Assembly: GCF_001306145.1 (NCBI RefSeq)
Contig: NZ_LGKO01000002.1
Coordinates: 62,001-126,000, forward strand
DNA length: 64,000 nucleotides
Direction: 5' to 3'
Source of the DNA: Thermanaerothrix daxensis
Lineage (GTDB): Bacteria; Chloroflexota; Anaerolineae; Anaerolineales; Anaerolineaceae
A program made the translations under genes and the position numbers. Under the pieces are notes generated by a model that worked only from the letters and a program-made list of their open reading frames with translations, was not told where the DNA came from and did not search any database. Below are positions 7,481 through 16,811 of the stretch, in pieces. Each line of letters starts with the position of its first letter. Position 1 is the first letter of the stretch.

Positions 7481-8743
7481 ATGGTTTGGAACTGGCTACG
7501 GCGTGCCTGGCGCATGGTTCCGGCGTTTGTGACGGCCTTCCTTCTGGCGCTGGCAGTGTGGGTCTCGGCTGTGACGGCCAATGATCCCAATGAAGAGGCG
7601 ATATACCCACGCCCTGTTTCTATTAGTGTGGTGGGTAAAGACCCGAACCTGATCCTCAGCCCGGAAGATCTTTCACCGGTAACGCTGACGCTGCGGGCGC
7701 CACGCTCACTATGGAATGCGCTGACCAGCGAACCGGAGGCCGTACGGGCTGTGGTGGACCTGACCGGGCTGGGGCCCGGGACGTATGCCGTGCCGGTTCA
7801 AGTTCAAGTCGGCCTGCGTCCGGTGCGTGTCATCTCCTACTCACCTAAGACGGTGACCCTGACGCTGGAGCGCCTAGAATCGCGCGAGATGCCGATCCGA
7901 CTGGTGGTCAACGGCACACCGGCAGGCGGGTTTAGCGCTGAGGCTCCTGTGCTGAATCGGGAGAGGGTGGTGGTGAGCGGCCCGGAATCCCGCGTCAGCA
8001 AGGTGGCCGAAGTGCAGGCCGTCCTGGATATCAGCGGGGCCAGTGAGAGCCTGACCCGCACGCTCCCTCTCCAGGCTTTGGATGCCAGCGGCAACCCGGT
8101 TAGCGGGCTGACCCTGGTGCCGGATCGAGTGACGGTGAATGTGGCCATCCGTCAGCGTTTCGGCTACCGCAATGTGGTGATCAAGGTGGTGCTCCAGGGG
8201 CAGGTGGCCAGTGGCTACCGCCTGACCAACATCGCCGTTTTCCCGCCGGTGATCACAGTGTACTCGGACAATCCGCAGAGCGTCACCGATTTGCCGGGCT
8301 ACATCGAAACAATGCCGCTGGACATCACCAACGCCAAAGATGATCTGGATGTGTTGGTGCCGCTCAACCTGCCACCGGGAGTTTCTGTGGTGGGAGATCA
8401 AACCCAGGTGCTGGTGCGGGTGGGCGTTGCGGCCATTGAGAGCAGTGTCACCCTACCCAATCTGCGCGTGGAGGTCAGCGGGTTGGCGCCGGGGTACACG
8501 GCGACCGTTTCTCCGGAGGCGCTGACGGTGATCCTCAGCGGGCCGGTGGCGCTGCTAGACCGTCTCCAACCGGGCGATGTGCGGGTGGTGGTCAACGTGC
8601 AGGATCTGCCGCCTGGCACGCATCAGGTAACGCCCACGGTCGAGGTGCTGTTGAGCGATCTTCGGGTAGAATCCATCCAGCCGGAGACGGTGGAGGTGGT
8701 GATCAGTCGCGCTTCGGCCCCCACCCCCACCCGCCGACCCTGA
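7481..8743 (+). CDS. cdaR: YbbR-domain protein, CdaA regulator
   Basis: An N-terminal membrane anchor (MVPAFVTAFLLALAVWVSAVTA) is followed by about four extracytoplasmic YbbR repeats. These are seen as recurring beta-rich units with YxP-x-TVTLTLERLE-type and PNLRVEVSGLAPGYTATVSPEALTVILSGP-type stretches. CdaR partners bind CdaA at the membrane and tune c-di-AMP synthesis. The length of 420 fits the family. Translation is likely coupled to cdaA, since the gap is 3 bp. The protein ends in a short APTPTRRP tail. Nothing looks disrupted. Confidence 0.88.
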   Translation: MVWNWLRRAWRMVPAFVTAFLLALAVWVSAVTANDPNEEAIYPRPVSISVVGKDPNLILSPEDLSPVTLTLRAPRSLWNALTSEPEAVRAVVDLTGLGPGTYAVPVQVQVGLRPVRVISYSPKTVTLTLERLESREMPIRLVVNGTPAGGFSAEAPVLNRERVVVSGPESRVSKVAEVQAVLDISGASESLTRTLPLQALDASGNPVSGLTLVPDRVTVNVAIRQRFGYRNVVIKVVLQGQVASGYRLTNIAVFPPVITVYSDNPQSVTDLPGYIETMPLDITNAKDDLDVLVPLNLPPGVSVVGDQTQVLVRVGVAAIESSVTLPNLRVEVSGLAPGYTATVSPEALTVILSGPVALLDRLQPGDVRVVVNVQDLPPGTHQVTPTVEVLLSDLRVESIQPETVEVVISRASAPTPTRRP

Positions 8744-8758
8744 GATGGAGGAGATGAT

Positions 8759-10120
8759 ATGGCGAAACCCCTGGTAGCCCTGGTGGGTCGCCCGAATGTG
8801 GGCAAAAGCACGTTATTCAATCGCCTGGTAGGCGAGCCGCTTGCCATTGTGGATGGCGTTCCCGGCACCACGCGTGATCGCCTGATTGCCGAGGCCGAGT
8901 GGACGGGCCACCCCTTCCTGGTGGTGGACACAGGGGGCATTGACCCGCGCGTGGGGGGAGAGCGCCCCCTTTCGGTGGGTTCGGCGGAGTACATTGAGCA
9001 GATTCGCGCCCAGGCCGAGATGGCGATTGAAGATGCGGATGTGGTGCTTTTCCTGGTGGATGCCAGCAGTGGCGTGACCCCCGCCGATATGGAGGTGGCG
9101 AATCTGCTGCGGCGCAAACAGCGCATTATTGAGGGGAAACCCCACCCGCCAGTGCTGTTGGTGGTCAATAAAGCGGATCATGAGAGTTTACGCCAGCAGG
9201 CGGCGCAGTTCTACGAGCTGGGGCTGGGCGAACCCCACGCCATCTCGGCACTGCACGGGCTGGGCATCGGCGACCTTTTGGATGAGGTGGTGGCGCACCT
9301 GCCGCCCGCGGCTGAGGCCGAGGAGGAGGAAGCGGTCAAAATTGCCATTGTGGGGCGGCCCAACGTGGGCAAGTCCAGCCTGCTCAACCGTCTGGTGGGA
9401 GAAGAGCGCGCCATCGTCAGCCCCATTGCCGGGACCACCCGCGATGCCATTGATACGCCCATTGAGTACCAGGGCATCCCGATCACGTTGATTGATACGG
9501 CGGGCATTCGCCGCCGCGGGCGCATTGAGCCGGGGGTGGAGAAATACAGCGTCCTGCGCACCCTGCGCGCCATTGAGCGCTGTGATGTGGCACTGCTGAT
9601 GCTGGATGCCACAACCGGCGTCACTGCCCAGGATGCCCACATTGCTGGCTACATTCTGGAAGCCAATAAGAGCGTGGTCGTCCTGGTCAACAAATGGGAT
9701 GCAGTGCCCAAGGACAGCCAGACCATGCAGGAATACACCCAGCGCATCCGTCAGGAATTGAATTTCATGGACTACGTGCCGATTTTGTTCATCTCGGCAA
9801 AAACCGGCCAGCGGGTGGACCAGGTGCTTCCGCTGGCGCTCAAGGTGCAGGAAGAGCGCCTGGCACACCTGCCCACGGCCCACCTCAACCGCATTTTGCA
9901 GGCGGCACAAGACGCGCACACCCCCACTTCACGGACGGGCAAGAGCCTGCGCATCTACTACGGCACGCAGGTGCGCACCGACCCGCCCACCTTCCTGATT
10001 TACGTCAACGACCCCAAACTGGCGCACTTCACCTACCTGCGCTACCTGGAGAACTGCATCCGCCGCGAATATCCCTTCACCGGGACGCCGATCCGCCTGG
10101 TACTCAAGCCGCGCCGCTAG
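8759..10120 (+). CDS. der: Ribosome biogenesis GTPase Der (EngA)
   Basis: Double GTPase needed for 50S subunit assembly. Two complete G domains are seen: first GRPNVGKST, DTGG, NKAD; second GRPNVGKSS, DTAGI, NKWD. A C-terminal KH-like domain follows (YYGTQVRTDPPTFLIYVNDPKLAHFTYLRYLENCIRREYPFTGTPIRL). The length of 453 is standard. The start ATG has GGAGGAG upstream. It is the last gene of the coaE operon and overlaps the convergent iron transporter gene by 4 bp. Confidence 0.97.
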   Translation: MAKPLVALVGRPNVGKSTLFNRLVGEPLAIVDGVPGTTRDRLIAEAEWTGHPFLVVDTGGIDPRVGGERPLSVGSAEYIEQIRAQAEMAIEDADVVLFLVDASSGVTPADMEVANLLRRKQRIIEGKPHPPVLLVVNKADHESLRQQAAQFYELGLGEPHAISALHGLGIGDLLDEVVAHLPPAAEAEEEEAVKIAIVGRPNVGKSSLLNRLVGEERAIVSPIAGTTRDAIDTPIEYQGIPITLIDTAGIRRRGRIEPGVEKYSVLRTLRAIERCDVALLMLDATTGVTAQDAHIAGYILEANKSVVVLVNKWDAVPKDSQTMQEYTQRIRQELNFMDYVPILFISAKTGQRVDQVLPLALKVQEERLAHLPTAHLNRILQAAQDAHTPTSRTGKSLRIYYGTQVRTDPPTFLIYVNDPKLAHFTYLRYLENCIRREYPFTGTPIRLVLKPRR

Positions 10121-11241
10121 CCGGCAATGCTCACGCCGATGAGGCGACCAATGCCGAAGGTGACTGCGGCGGCCAGCAGACCGAAGATGACCATGCGCAG
10201 GCCGGAGTAGAGCACCGAGCGCCCGGTGAAGAGGGTGATGGCCGCGCCTAGCCCGAAAAGGGCCAGAATGCTGAAGAGGATGCTGGCGATGACGGCGCTG
10301 AAGCCGCTAAAGAAGGCGAAAGGCAACACCGGAAAGATGGCGCCGAGGGCAAAGAGCACGAAGGAGGTCAGCGCGGCTTCCCAGGCCGAGCCGCCCAGTT
10401 CCTGCGGATCCACGCCGAGTTCTTCGCGTGCCAGGGTGTCCAGCGCATTTTGCGGGTCGCTCAGGATCTGCGTGGCCAAGGCGCGGGCCTGTTCGGGGGC
10501 CAACCCGCGCGCTTCGTAGATGAGCGCCAGTTCCTCAGCCTCTTCTTCCGGAGCGTGGGCAATTTCTTCGGCTTCGATGGCGATCTGGTGGCCGTAAAGT
10601 TCGCGAGCGCTTTGCACCGAGAGCCACTCGCCCAGGGCCATGGAGATGGCGCCGGCCAGCAGGCCGGCCAGCCCGGTAATGAGCACGGTGCGATTGTCCA
10701 GGGCAGCCCCGGCGACGCCCATTACCAGGCTAAGGTTGGAGACCAGGCCGTCATTGGCGCCGAGCACTGCCGCGCGCAGGGCGTTGCCGCCGGTGGCACG
10801 GTGGCGGCCCTCCAGTTGCGCCAGGGCGCTGCCCGAAAGCCCGCCGCGAGCCAGGCGGGCAATCTGCCCCAGAACCAGGGCGTGGCTCTGCTCCTGGCGG
10901 CTCATGGCCGCCGGGGCGCCCTGCTGGGCGTAGCCGCTGGCGCCGCCGCGTTCCATGCCCTGCAGAGCGGGCAAGATCAGGGCAGGGCCGAAGCGCGCGG
11001 CCAGCCAGAGCAGCAGGCGCGTGCGCAGGGGTGGGTGGAAGGTGGGCACCTGGCCGCCGGCCGCGCGGATGCGCTCGGCCCAGGCCGCGGCATGGCGCTC
11101 TTCGGTTTCGGCCAGGCGCTGGTAAATTTCGCGCAGGCGCGGGTCGGCTTCAGCGGCGGCCAGATAGCGGTAGATATGCGCGCTGTTGCATTCATCCAGG
11201 TAGTTTTCGATCAGCGTGGGAAGGGGCAGGAAAGCGTTCAC
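10117..11241 (-). CDS. Ferritin-like plus VIT1/CCC1 membrane iron transporter
   Basis: Residues about 1-140 form a rubrerythrin/ferritin-like helical domain (NYLDECNSAHIYRYLAAAEADPRLREIYQRLAETEERHAAAWAERI) with ExxH-type metal ligands. Residues about 150-374 are a VIT1/CCC1 transporter (LGANDGLVSNLSLVMGVAGA, then GLLAGAISMALGEWLSVQSARELY). Members of this fused type (MbfA-like) bind iron in the cytoplasmic domain and export it or move it across the membrane. Five hydrophobic segments are visible. The start is GTG 11241. It is convergent with der. Confidence 0.85.
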   Translation of the reverse strand: MNAFLPLPTLIENYLDECNSAHIYRYLAAAEADPRLREIYQRLAETEERHAAAWAERIRAAGGQVPTFHPPLRTRLLLWLAARFGPALILPALQGMERGGASGYAQQGAPAAMSRQEQSHALVLGQIARLARGGLSGSALAQLEGRHRATGGNALRAAVLGANDGLVSNLSLVMGVAGAALDNRTVLITGLAGLLAGAISMALGEWLSVQSARELYGHQIAIEAEEIAHAPEEEAEELALIYEARGLAPEQARALATQILSDPQNALDTLAREELGVDPQELGGSAWEAALTSFVLFALGAIFPVLPFAFFSGFSAVIASILFSILALFGLGAAITLFTGRSVLYSGLRMVIFGLLAAAVTFGIGRLIGVSIAG

Positions 11242-11326
11242 GGCTCAACATCCTCGGGGAAAAATTTGGGTACGCCTCTGATTCTACCCGCTGTGGGCGC
11301 GGGTGGGGTGAAAAAGGGGGTATAAC

Positions 11327-11356
11327 TTGACCCCCGCGCCGGGCTATGTTTATAAT
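11327..11356 (+). promoter_or_regulatory. Promoter of L,D-transpeptidase gene
   Basis: TTGACC (11327-11332), 18-nt spacer, TATAAT (11351-11356), with the start codon 32 bp downstream and a GGAGG-type ribosome site between. Confidence 0.65.
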
Positions 11357-11387
11357 GAGCCCACGGATGATGGAGGACGAGGTGAGC

Positions 11388-12578
11388 ATGCGACGACGAA
11401 AGCGCATGAGGTGGGTGGTGGGAGTGATTCTGGTGCTGGCGCTGGGACTGGCGGGGTGGGTGGTAGCGCCCGTCCGCGCGGAAGATGCCCCCTGGCGCGA
11501 ATCCTACGGCGGGCGCCCACTGTGCCTGCCGGGGGTGTACCTCAGCGACCCCGGCGATTGCCTGCCGTTGGGGCCGGCCCAGCGCCTGACCGAGTGGGCG
11601 CGCCTGGGGCTGACCCTGCCCCCGCGGCCTCTCCCGGCCACTTCCCCCGATCCGGCCCTGAATGAGAGCCCGGCGCTCATCGCCCGCATCAACCTGCCGG
11701 CCGAAGAGCCCGCTCCCCTCTACGCCAGCCTGGAGGATGCCGTGGCGGGACAGAACCCGGTACGCTTCATTGACCCCGGGCCACTGCGCTACGTCTCTTA
11801 CGTGGAGGTGCAGCGCGTCAACGGCAAGCCCTTCGTGCGCCTGCGCTCCGGTGAGTGGCTGCGCGCCTCACCCATTGCCTACGCCACCTTCCAGGGGCTG
11901 GTCTTCCACGCCACGCCGACGCACGATTTTGGCTGGATTGTGGATCTGGCCGGCCCGGCGGAGGTGCGCGCGGCGCCGGGTTATGCGGCGCCCAAGACCG
12001 GCACGGTGCTTAAACGCTACCAGGTGGTGCCCATCTACACCGTCCAGCGCGTGGGCAACATGGATTGGTACATGATCGGCCCCGATCAGTGGATTGAGCG
12101 CACCTTCATCCGCCAGGTGCGCGTCAACCCCACCCCGCCACCGGGCGTGGAAGGTAACCGCTGGATCGAGGTCAACCTCTACGACCAGACCGTGGCGGTT
12201 TACGATGGGGGGCGGTTGGTCTTCGCAACCCTGATTGCCAGCGGAGGCGAGCCGTTCTACACCCGGCCGGGGCTGTTTAAGATCTACAAGAAGAAGATGA
12301 CCGAGACGATGAGCGGCGCATTTGCCGCCGACCGCTCGGATTACTACTACCTGGAAGATGTGCCGTGGACGATGTACTTTGATGAGGCGCGCGCCCTACA
12401 CGGGGCTTACTGGCGGGCGTGGTTCGGCTTTCCGCAGACCCACGGCTGCGTCAACATGTCCCTCGGTGATGCCCACTGGCTCTTTGAGTGGGCCCACGAG
12501 GGGGATTGGGTGTACGTGTGGGATCCTTCTGGCCAGACGCCGACCGATCCTTCCCTCTACACGCCGGGCGGGGCCTGA
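11388..12578 (+). CDS. Exported L,D-transpeptidase (YkuD)
   Basis: Cell-wall or envelope transpeptidase acting outside the membrane. Basic residues and a hydrophobic segment (VVGVILVLALGLAGWVVAPVRA) form a signal peptide or anchor. An SH3-like region precedes the C-terminal YkuD domain. The catalytic motif is intact: HGAYWRAWFGFPQTHGCVNMSLGDA, with His and the nucleophilic Cys in HGCVNMS. The length of 396 suits two-domain members. The start at 11388 is chosen from the GGAGGACGAGGTGAGC site. In thin-walled Chloroflexota the wall substrate is uncertain. Confidence 0.87.
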   Translation: MRRRKRMRWVVGVILVLALGLAGWVVAPVRAEDAPWRESYGGRPLCLPGVYLSDPGDCLPLGPAQRLTEWARLGLTLPPRPLPATSPDPALNESPALIARINLPAEEPAPLYASLEDAVAGQNPVRFIDPGPLRYVSYVEVQRVNGKPFVRLRSGEWLRASPIAYATFQGLVFHATPTHDFGWIVDLAGPAEVRAAPGYAAPKTGTVLKRYQVVPIYTVQRVGNMDWYMIGPDQWIERTFIRQVRVNPTPPPGVEGNRWIEVNLYDQTVAVYDGGRLVFATLIASGGEPFYTRPGLFKIYKKKMTETMSGAFAADRSDYYYLEDVPWTMYFDEARALHGAYWRAWFGFPQTHGCVNMSLGDAHWLFEWAHEGDWVYVWDPSGQTPTDPSLYTPGGA

Positions 12579-12586
12579 AATCGCCC

Positions 12587-13939
12587 TCAGGCCACCGGGG
12601 TTGAGGCTAGTGGCGCCGGCGCGGTCTCATCCGCCTGGGCGATCATGGCCTCCAGCATCTGGCTGGTGATGGACTTGGGGCGCTCCAGCGGCTTGTAAAG
12701 CCCACGCGACCACACCGTCTGGGCGGTGACTCCCAGCATGCGGCTGATGCCGAAGAGGACGGTGTAGAAATCCAATTGGCGCACGCCAAAGTGATAGAGC
12801 AGGGCGCCGCTGATGGCATCCACGTTGGGCCAGGGGTTCTTGACCTTGCCCAGAGAAGCCAAAACGCGCGGCACCACCGCATAAACGCGCTTGACCAGGC
12901 GGTAGAGGGTATCCTGCGGGAAGTAGGTCTCGGCCAGATCGGCCAGCGCGGTAAAGCGGGGGTCCACGGTGCGCAGGACGGCGTGCCCGTAGCCGGGGAT
13001 GGTCATGCCCCGTTCCACTTGCTCACGCACGTAAGTTTCCAGTTGCTCTTCACTGGGCAGTCCGCCAAAGTGGTGCAACACCCGCAGCAGCCAGCGCGTG
13101 CACTCCTGATTGGCCAGGCCGTGCAATGGGCCGGCCAGGCCGTTGATGCCGGCGGATGCGGTGAAGTAAATATCGGCCAGCGAGGAGGAGACCACGTTGG
13201 CCGAGTAGGCGGTGACATTGCCGCCCTCGTGGTCGGAGTGGAGCACGAAGTAGAGGCGCATCAGTTCAACGAAGATGGGGTCATCGCTCCGCCCGATCAT
13301 GTAGGCGAAATTGGCGCTCCAATCCAAATCGGGATGGGGTGGAATGTGCTCACCCTGCCGGTATTTGCGGTTGTAGATGTAGGCGGCCAGGACGGGCAGT
13401 TTGGCGGTGAGGTTGAGGCTGTCTTCCAGGTAGTAGCCCCAGAAAGCCGGTTTGGAGATGCCCTCCTCGTAGCGGCGGGCAAAGATGGATTCGGTTTGCA
13501 GAGCCAGAATGGCCTGCGAAAGGAGCGTCATGGGATGGGTCTGGTGCGGCATGGCATCAATCACCCGAAAGACGTGCTCGGGGACGGCCATGCGTTCTTT
13601 CCAGGTTTCTTCAACTTCCCAGGCCTCGGTCTCGTCCGGTACCTCGCCCGTCATCAGCAGGTAGTAAAGCCCGCCAGCCAGGGGAAAGGCCGAATTGCGG
13701 GCCTTGGGCAGTACCCGGAGCAGTTCAGGGATGGTAAAGTCGCGAATGCGGATGCCCTGATGAGGATCTACGTAGGAGGTGTCGGTGATCAGCAGAGTGA
13801 CCCCGCGTATCCCGCTGATGATCTGCTCCAACGTGACTTCACTGATTTTGAACTGCCCGTAGTGCTTCTTGAGGTAGTCCAGACGCTGGCGCTGCTCATT
13901 GAGGTGATAGGCCAGGCGTTCTTTCATTCTGTGGCTCAT
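12587..13939 (-). CDS. gltA: Citrate synthase
   Basis: Condenses acetyl-CoA and oxaloacetate in the TCA cycle. The 450-residue protein has the active-site elements HSDHEGGNVTA, GPLHGLANQE (catalytic His), PGYGHAVLRTVDPR (His) and NPWPNVDAISGALLYHFG (catalytic Asp). Its pattern is closer to the longer eukaryote-like citrate synthases than to the short Gram-positive type. The ribosome site AGGAGGAATGCCGC precedes the ATG. It lies 60 bp downstream of an IclR regulator on the same strand. icd and acnA lie 5 kb away. Confidence 0.95.
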   Translation of the reverse strand: MSHRMKERLAYHLNEQRQRLDYLKKHYGQFKISEVTLEQIISGIRGVTLLITDTSYVDPHQGIRIRDFTIPELLRVLPKARNSAFPLAGGLYYLLMTGEVPDETEAWEVEETWKERMAVPEHVFRVIDAMPHQTHPMTLLSQAILALQTESIFARRYEEGISKPAFWGYYLEDSLNLTAKLPVLAAYIYNRKYRQGEHIPPHPDLDWSANFAYMIGRSDDPIFVELMRLYFVLHSDHEGGNVTAYSANVVSSSLADIYFTASAGINGLAGPLHGLANQECTRWLLRVLHHFGGLPSEEQLETYVREQVERGMTIPGYGHAVLRTVDPRFTALADLAETYFPQDTLYRLVKRVYAVVPRVLASLGKVKNPWPNVDAISGALLYHFGVRQLDFYTVLFGISRMLGVTAQTVWSRGLYKPLERPKSITSQMLEAMIAQADETAPAPLASTPVA

Positions 13940-13999
13940 GCGGCATTCCTCCTGATGGAAAAATGATAAAGGGGGGTGGTTTGAAGGTAGGAGATGGTC

Positions 14000-14818
14000 T
14001 TAACGGGCGTGCTCATGGGCACCTCCGGCCGTGGCCAGGGAGGGAAAGAGCGGGTTGGGGCGCCAGCCCATTTCCAGTGAGATCTCGCGGGCGGCGGCCA
14101 GCAGTTGCGGCAGGTGGGCGGCAATTTTCTCATCCGTCAGGCGCTGGGCCGGGCCGGAGACGGTGATGGCGGCGTGGATGGCGTGAGTGCGGTCGAAGAT
14201 GGGCACCGAAACGCCATTGGCTTCGGCGATCCATTCGCCGTGGCTGATGGCATATCCCTGGGCGCGGATGAGTTCCAATTCCTGCAAGAGGGCGCGGCGG
14301 TCGGTGATGGTATAGGGGGTCAGGGGCTGCAGGTCGGTTTGTTCCAACAACGCCTCCTGTTCGGCGCGGGGCAGGAAGGCCAGCAGCACTTTACCGGCCG
14401 AGCCTGCGTAGAGGGGCAGGCGTTGCCCTAGTGGGGCGACCAGGCGCAGGCTGTGGGGACTTTCCAGGCGTTCGACGCAGATGCGTGCATCGCCATCCAG
14501 GATGTAGAGACTGACGGTCTCCATGGTCTCGCGGTGCAGGGTCTGCAGGTGGGGCAGGGCCAGTGTGCGCACATCCAGGCTGGCCAGGTAGGCATCGGCC
14601 CAGGAAAGCACTCGCGGCCCGATCCCGTAGAGCGAGGTGGTGGGGTCCTGCACCAAAAGCCCCATTTCGCGCATGGCTTGCATCAGTCGGCCGGTGGTGC
14701 TGACGGAGAGGTTGATTTTGCGTGCCACCTGTCGTACCCCCATTTGGCGTGATTCGGCATTAAAGCAGTCCAAAATGCAGGCAATACGCTCAAGGAGTTG
14801 CACTTTTTCGGGTAGCAT
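14000..14818 (-). CDS. IclR-family transcriptional regulator
   Basis: The N-terminal winged helix-turn-helix (LLERIACILDCFNAESRQMGVRQVARKINLSVSTTGRLMQAM) is followed by the IclR effector domain. The latter is seen in PLGQRLPLYAGSAGKVLLAFLP, GYAISHGEWIAEANGVSVPIFD and AAITVSGPAQRL. The length of 272 is normal. IclR proteins often control central carbon genes. The adjacent co-directional citrate synthase is the natural target candidate, from position only. It has its own near-consensus promoter and a palindrome in its 5' leader. Confidence 0.9.
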   Translation of the reverse strand: MLPEKVQLLERIACILDCFNAESRQMGVRQVARKINLSVSTTGRLMQAMREMGLLVQDPTTSLYGIGPRVLSWADAYLASLDVRTLALPHLQTLHRETMETVSLYILDGDARICVERLESPHSLRLVAPLGQRLPLYAGSAGKVLLAFLPRAEQEALLEQTDLQPLTPYTITDRRALLQELELIRAQGYAISHGEWIAEANGVSVPIFDRTHAIHAAITVSGPAQRLTDEKIAAHLPQLLAAAREISLEMGWRPNPLFPSLATAGGAHEHAR

Positions 14819-14840
14819 GCTTGCGCTCCTCAGTCAGCCG

Positions 14841-14861
14841 GCGTCCCACAGAGAGGGACGC
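14841..14861 (-). promoter_or_regulatory. Palindrome in IclR 5' leader, possible operator
   Basis: GCGTCCC-N7-GGGACGC is a perfect 7-bp inverted repeat between the promoter and the IclR start. It could be an autoregulatory site or an RNA hairpin; the sequence does not distinguish them. Confidence 0.4.
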
Positions 14862-14881
14862 TGTCCCGGTGACTTAAACAC

Positions 14882-14910
14882 ATTATAGAGAGGCCCCTGA
14901 TAAAAGTCAA
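14882..14910 (-). promoter_or_regulatory. Promoter of IclR-gltA
   Basis: Minus strand TTGACT (plus 14905-14910), 17-nt spacer, TATAAT (plus 14882-14887), about 65 bp before the IclR start. Confidence 0.7.
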
Positions 14911-14939
14911 CAAAAATCATCCTAATTGTTCTAAATTTC

Positions 14940-15815
14940 TCAAACCCGGTGCATGCGCTTTTCAATGGCCTTGACGATGAACGATAGCACCATGGTCATG
15001 GTCAGGTACATGACGGCCAGTGTGGTATAGGCTTCCTGGTACTGGAAGGACCGTGCAGCGTAGAGGCGGGTGACCTGGGTAATATCGCGCACGGCGAGCA
15101 CGGAAACCAGCGACGAATCTTTGAGCATGGAGATGAAATCATTGCCCAGAGCCGGCAGAATATTGCGCACGGCCTGAGGCAGGATGACGAAGCGCATGGC
15201 CTGGCCGTAGGTCATGCCGAGTGAACGCGCCGCTTCCATCTGGCCCTTGGGGATGGATTGAATGCCGGCACGGAAGACCTCCGCCAGAAAAGCGCCGTAG
15301 GTGATGGAAAGGGCGGTGATGGCACGCACGCCCATAGAGATGGCATTGTTTTCCAGGCTGCTCAGACGGCTGCCCAGCTCGCCGGCCCCCACCCCGCTCA
15401 GCCAGTGTCCCAACTGGTTGAGCGCGCTGACCACCCCGGGCATGCCAACCAGGGCAATGTAGAAAATCAGGACCAGCATGGGAATGCCGCGCACCAGTTC
15501 AATGTACAACGTAGCGAGGTTTTTGAAGAGGAGGTTATTGGACAAACGCCCCAGCCCGGTGATCAGACCGATTACCACGGCGATGCCAAAGGCAAAGAGG
15601 GTGGTGCTGAGGGTGATGCTCAGCCCGACCTTGATAAAATCAAAGGCTTGGCGGTACGAGGGACGGCTGTAGATGGTAATGGCGGTGTAGATGGCAATCA
15701 GGCCCATTGCCACCAACCACCAGGGAATGGCCTTCAAGCGCGCACCCCAGTGCAAGCGCGGCCACGACACCCCAAAAATGGCCTGGAACCACTTAATAGA
15801 TAAGCGATTAAGCAT
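14940..15815 (-). CDS. Amino-acid ABC transporter permease
   Basis: Membrane subunit of a polar amino-acid uptake system (HisM/GlnP type). The 291 residues contain about six helices. The EAA loop reads GQMEAARSLGMTYGQAMRFVILPQAVRNILPALGNDFISMLKDSSL, the classic ATPase contact. The LVRGIPMLVLIFYIAL stretch is also family-typical. It follows the binding protein after a 69-bp gap containing a strong stem-loop. No ATP-binding subunit is in this operon or window. Confidence 0.92.
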   Translation of the reverse strand: MLNRLSIKWFQAIFGVSWPRLHWGARLKAIPWWLVAMGLIAIYTAITIYSRPSYRQAFDFIKVGLSITLSTTLFAFGIAVVIGLITGLGRLSNNLLFKNLATLYIELVRGIPMLVLIFYIALVGMPGVVSALNQLGHWLSGVGAGELGSRLSSLENNAISMGVRAITALSITYGAFLAEVFRAGIQSIPKGQMEAARSLGMTYGQAMRFVILPQAVRNILPALGNDFISMLKDSSLVSVLAVRDITQVTRLYAARSFQYQEAYTTLAVMYLTMTMVLSFIVKAIEKRMHRV

Positions 15816-15843
15816 TGCCTCCTCCGTTTGGCAACCGTATGGG

Positions 15844-15874
15844 GCTACCGCCTGCGGGCAAGGCAGGCGGTAGC
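15844..15874 (-). promoter_or_regulatory. Intercistronic stem-loop between binding protein and permease
   Basis: GCTACCGCCTGC and GCAGGCGGTAGC form a perfect 12-bp stem with a 7-nt loop and no U-run. Such hairpins often stabilise the upstream message so binding protein exceeds permease. This role is inferred. Confidence 0.6.
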
Positions 15875-15884
15875 AAGGGGAGCC

Positions 15885-16769
15885 TTAAGGTTGTTTGAAG
15901 TCCGGGCCGAAGTATTTGAGATTGTATTTTTCCAGCGTGCCGTTGGCTTTCAGAGCGGCGATGGCCTGGTTGACCGGGCCGACCAGGTCACTGCCTTTGG
16001 GGAAGGCAAATCCCAGTTCATCGCTGGAGATGGGCGGGCCGATGAGTTCAAGTTGATCGGCGTTTTCGCCCACGTAGCCCAATCCGATCACCTCGTCCAT
16101 GATCACGGCGTCCACATCGCCAGAAAGCAGGGCTTGCACGGCAAAGGGGAATTGCTCAAAGCCCTTGATGCGCGTTTCCGGTAGGTACTTGGTGGCGGTT
16201 TCGTAGTTGGTGGTGGCAATCTGGGTGCCCAGGATCAGGCTTTGATTAGCCACAAAGGTCTCTAGGCTGTCAAAGCGATTTTCGCCCTTGCGCACCAATA
16301 AACGCTGCTGAATTTGCAGGTAGCCATCCGAGAAATCTACCATCTGCTTGCGTTCTTCGGTGATGGTAATGCCATCCGCGGCCACATCGTACTGCCCCAG
16401 GGAAACGGCTTGGATCAGCCCATCCCAGGCGGCTTCAACGAAGACGGGGGTGCAGTGCAGGAGGGTGCAGATCTCGCGCCAAACGTCGTAATCCCAACCG
16501 CCCGGTTCACCGGTTTGGACGGAAATGTAATTGAAGGGTGGGTAGGCGTTTTCCACCGCAATGGTGATCTTGCGGCAGTTCAGATCTACCAGGGCCGTCT
16601 CCGCACTGCCCAGACAGCCTTCAGGTTGAGCAGCGGTTGTTGGGGCGACTGCGGTCTGGGTTGAAGCCGCCGTGGGCGAGGGGGGCACCGGGGTGGCGGC
16701 AGGCGCACAGGCTGAGAGCAGGATGGCCGCCAGGGTTATTCCAACCAGGATCTGTCGAAAAGTTTTCAT
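15885..16769 (-). CDS. Amino-acid ABC transporter substrate-binding lipoprotein
   Basis: Periplasmic-type binding protein (SBP family 3) anchored as a lipoprotein; the lipobox is LLSACAPAA near residue 20. Core features: KITIAVENAYPPFNYISVQTGEPGGWDYDVWREI, QYDVAADGITITEERKQMVDFSDGYLQI, and the C-terminal GFAFPKGSDLVGPVNQAIAALKANGTLEKYNLKYFG. A Pro/Thr/Ala linker follows the Cys. The start at 16769 has GGAGGAGACAGCA upstream. The amino acid bound is unknown. Expression appears to be governed by the attenuator at 16812-16963. Confidence 0.92.
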   Translation of the reverse strand: MKTFRQILVGITLAAILLSACAPAATPVPPSPTAASTQTAVAPTTAAQPEGCLGSAETALVDLNCRKITIAVENAYPPFNYISVQTGEPGGWDYDVWREICTLLHCTPVFVEAAWDGLIQAVSLGQYDVAADGITITEERKQMVDFSDGYLQIQQRLLVRKGENRFDSLETFVANQSLILGTQIATTNYETATKYLPETRIKGFEQFPFAVQALLSGDVDAVIMDEVIGLGYVGENADQLELIGPPISSDELGFAFPKGSDLVGPVNQAIAALKANGTLEKYNLKYFGPDFKQP

Positions 16770-16811
16770 TGCTGTCTCCTCCAGAGGTACACCGAAATAT
16801 AAGAAATATAA

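Noticed and set aside
10450-11325. 291-codon plus-strand frame over the iron transporter gene
   Set aside because: Mirror of a real minus-strand gene; Gly/Ala/Gln-rich without a fold.
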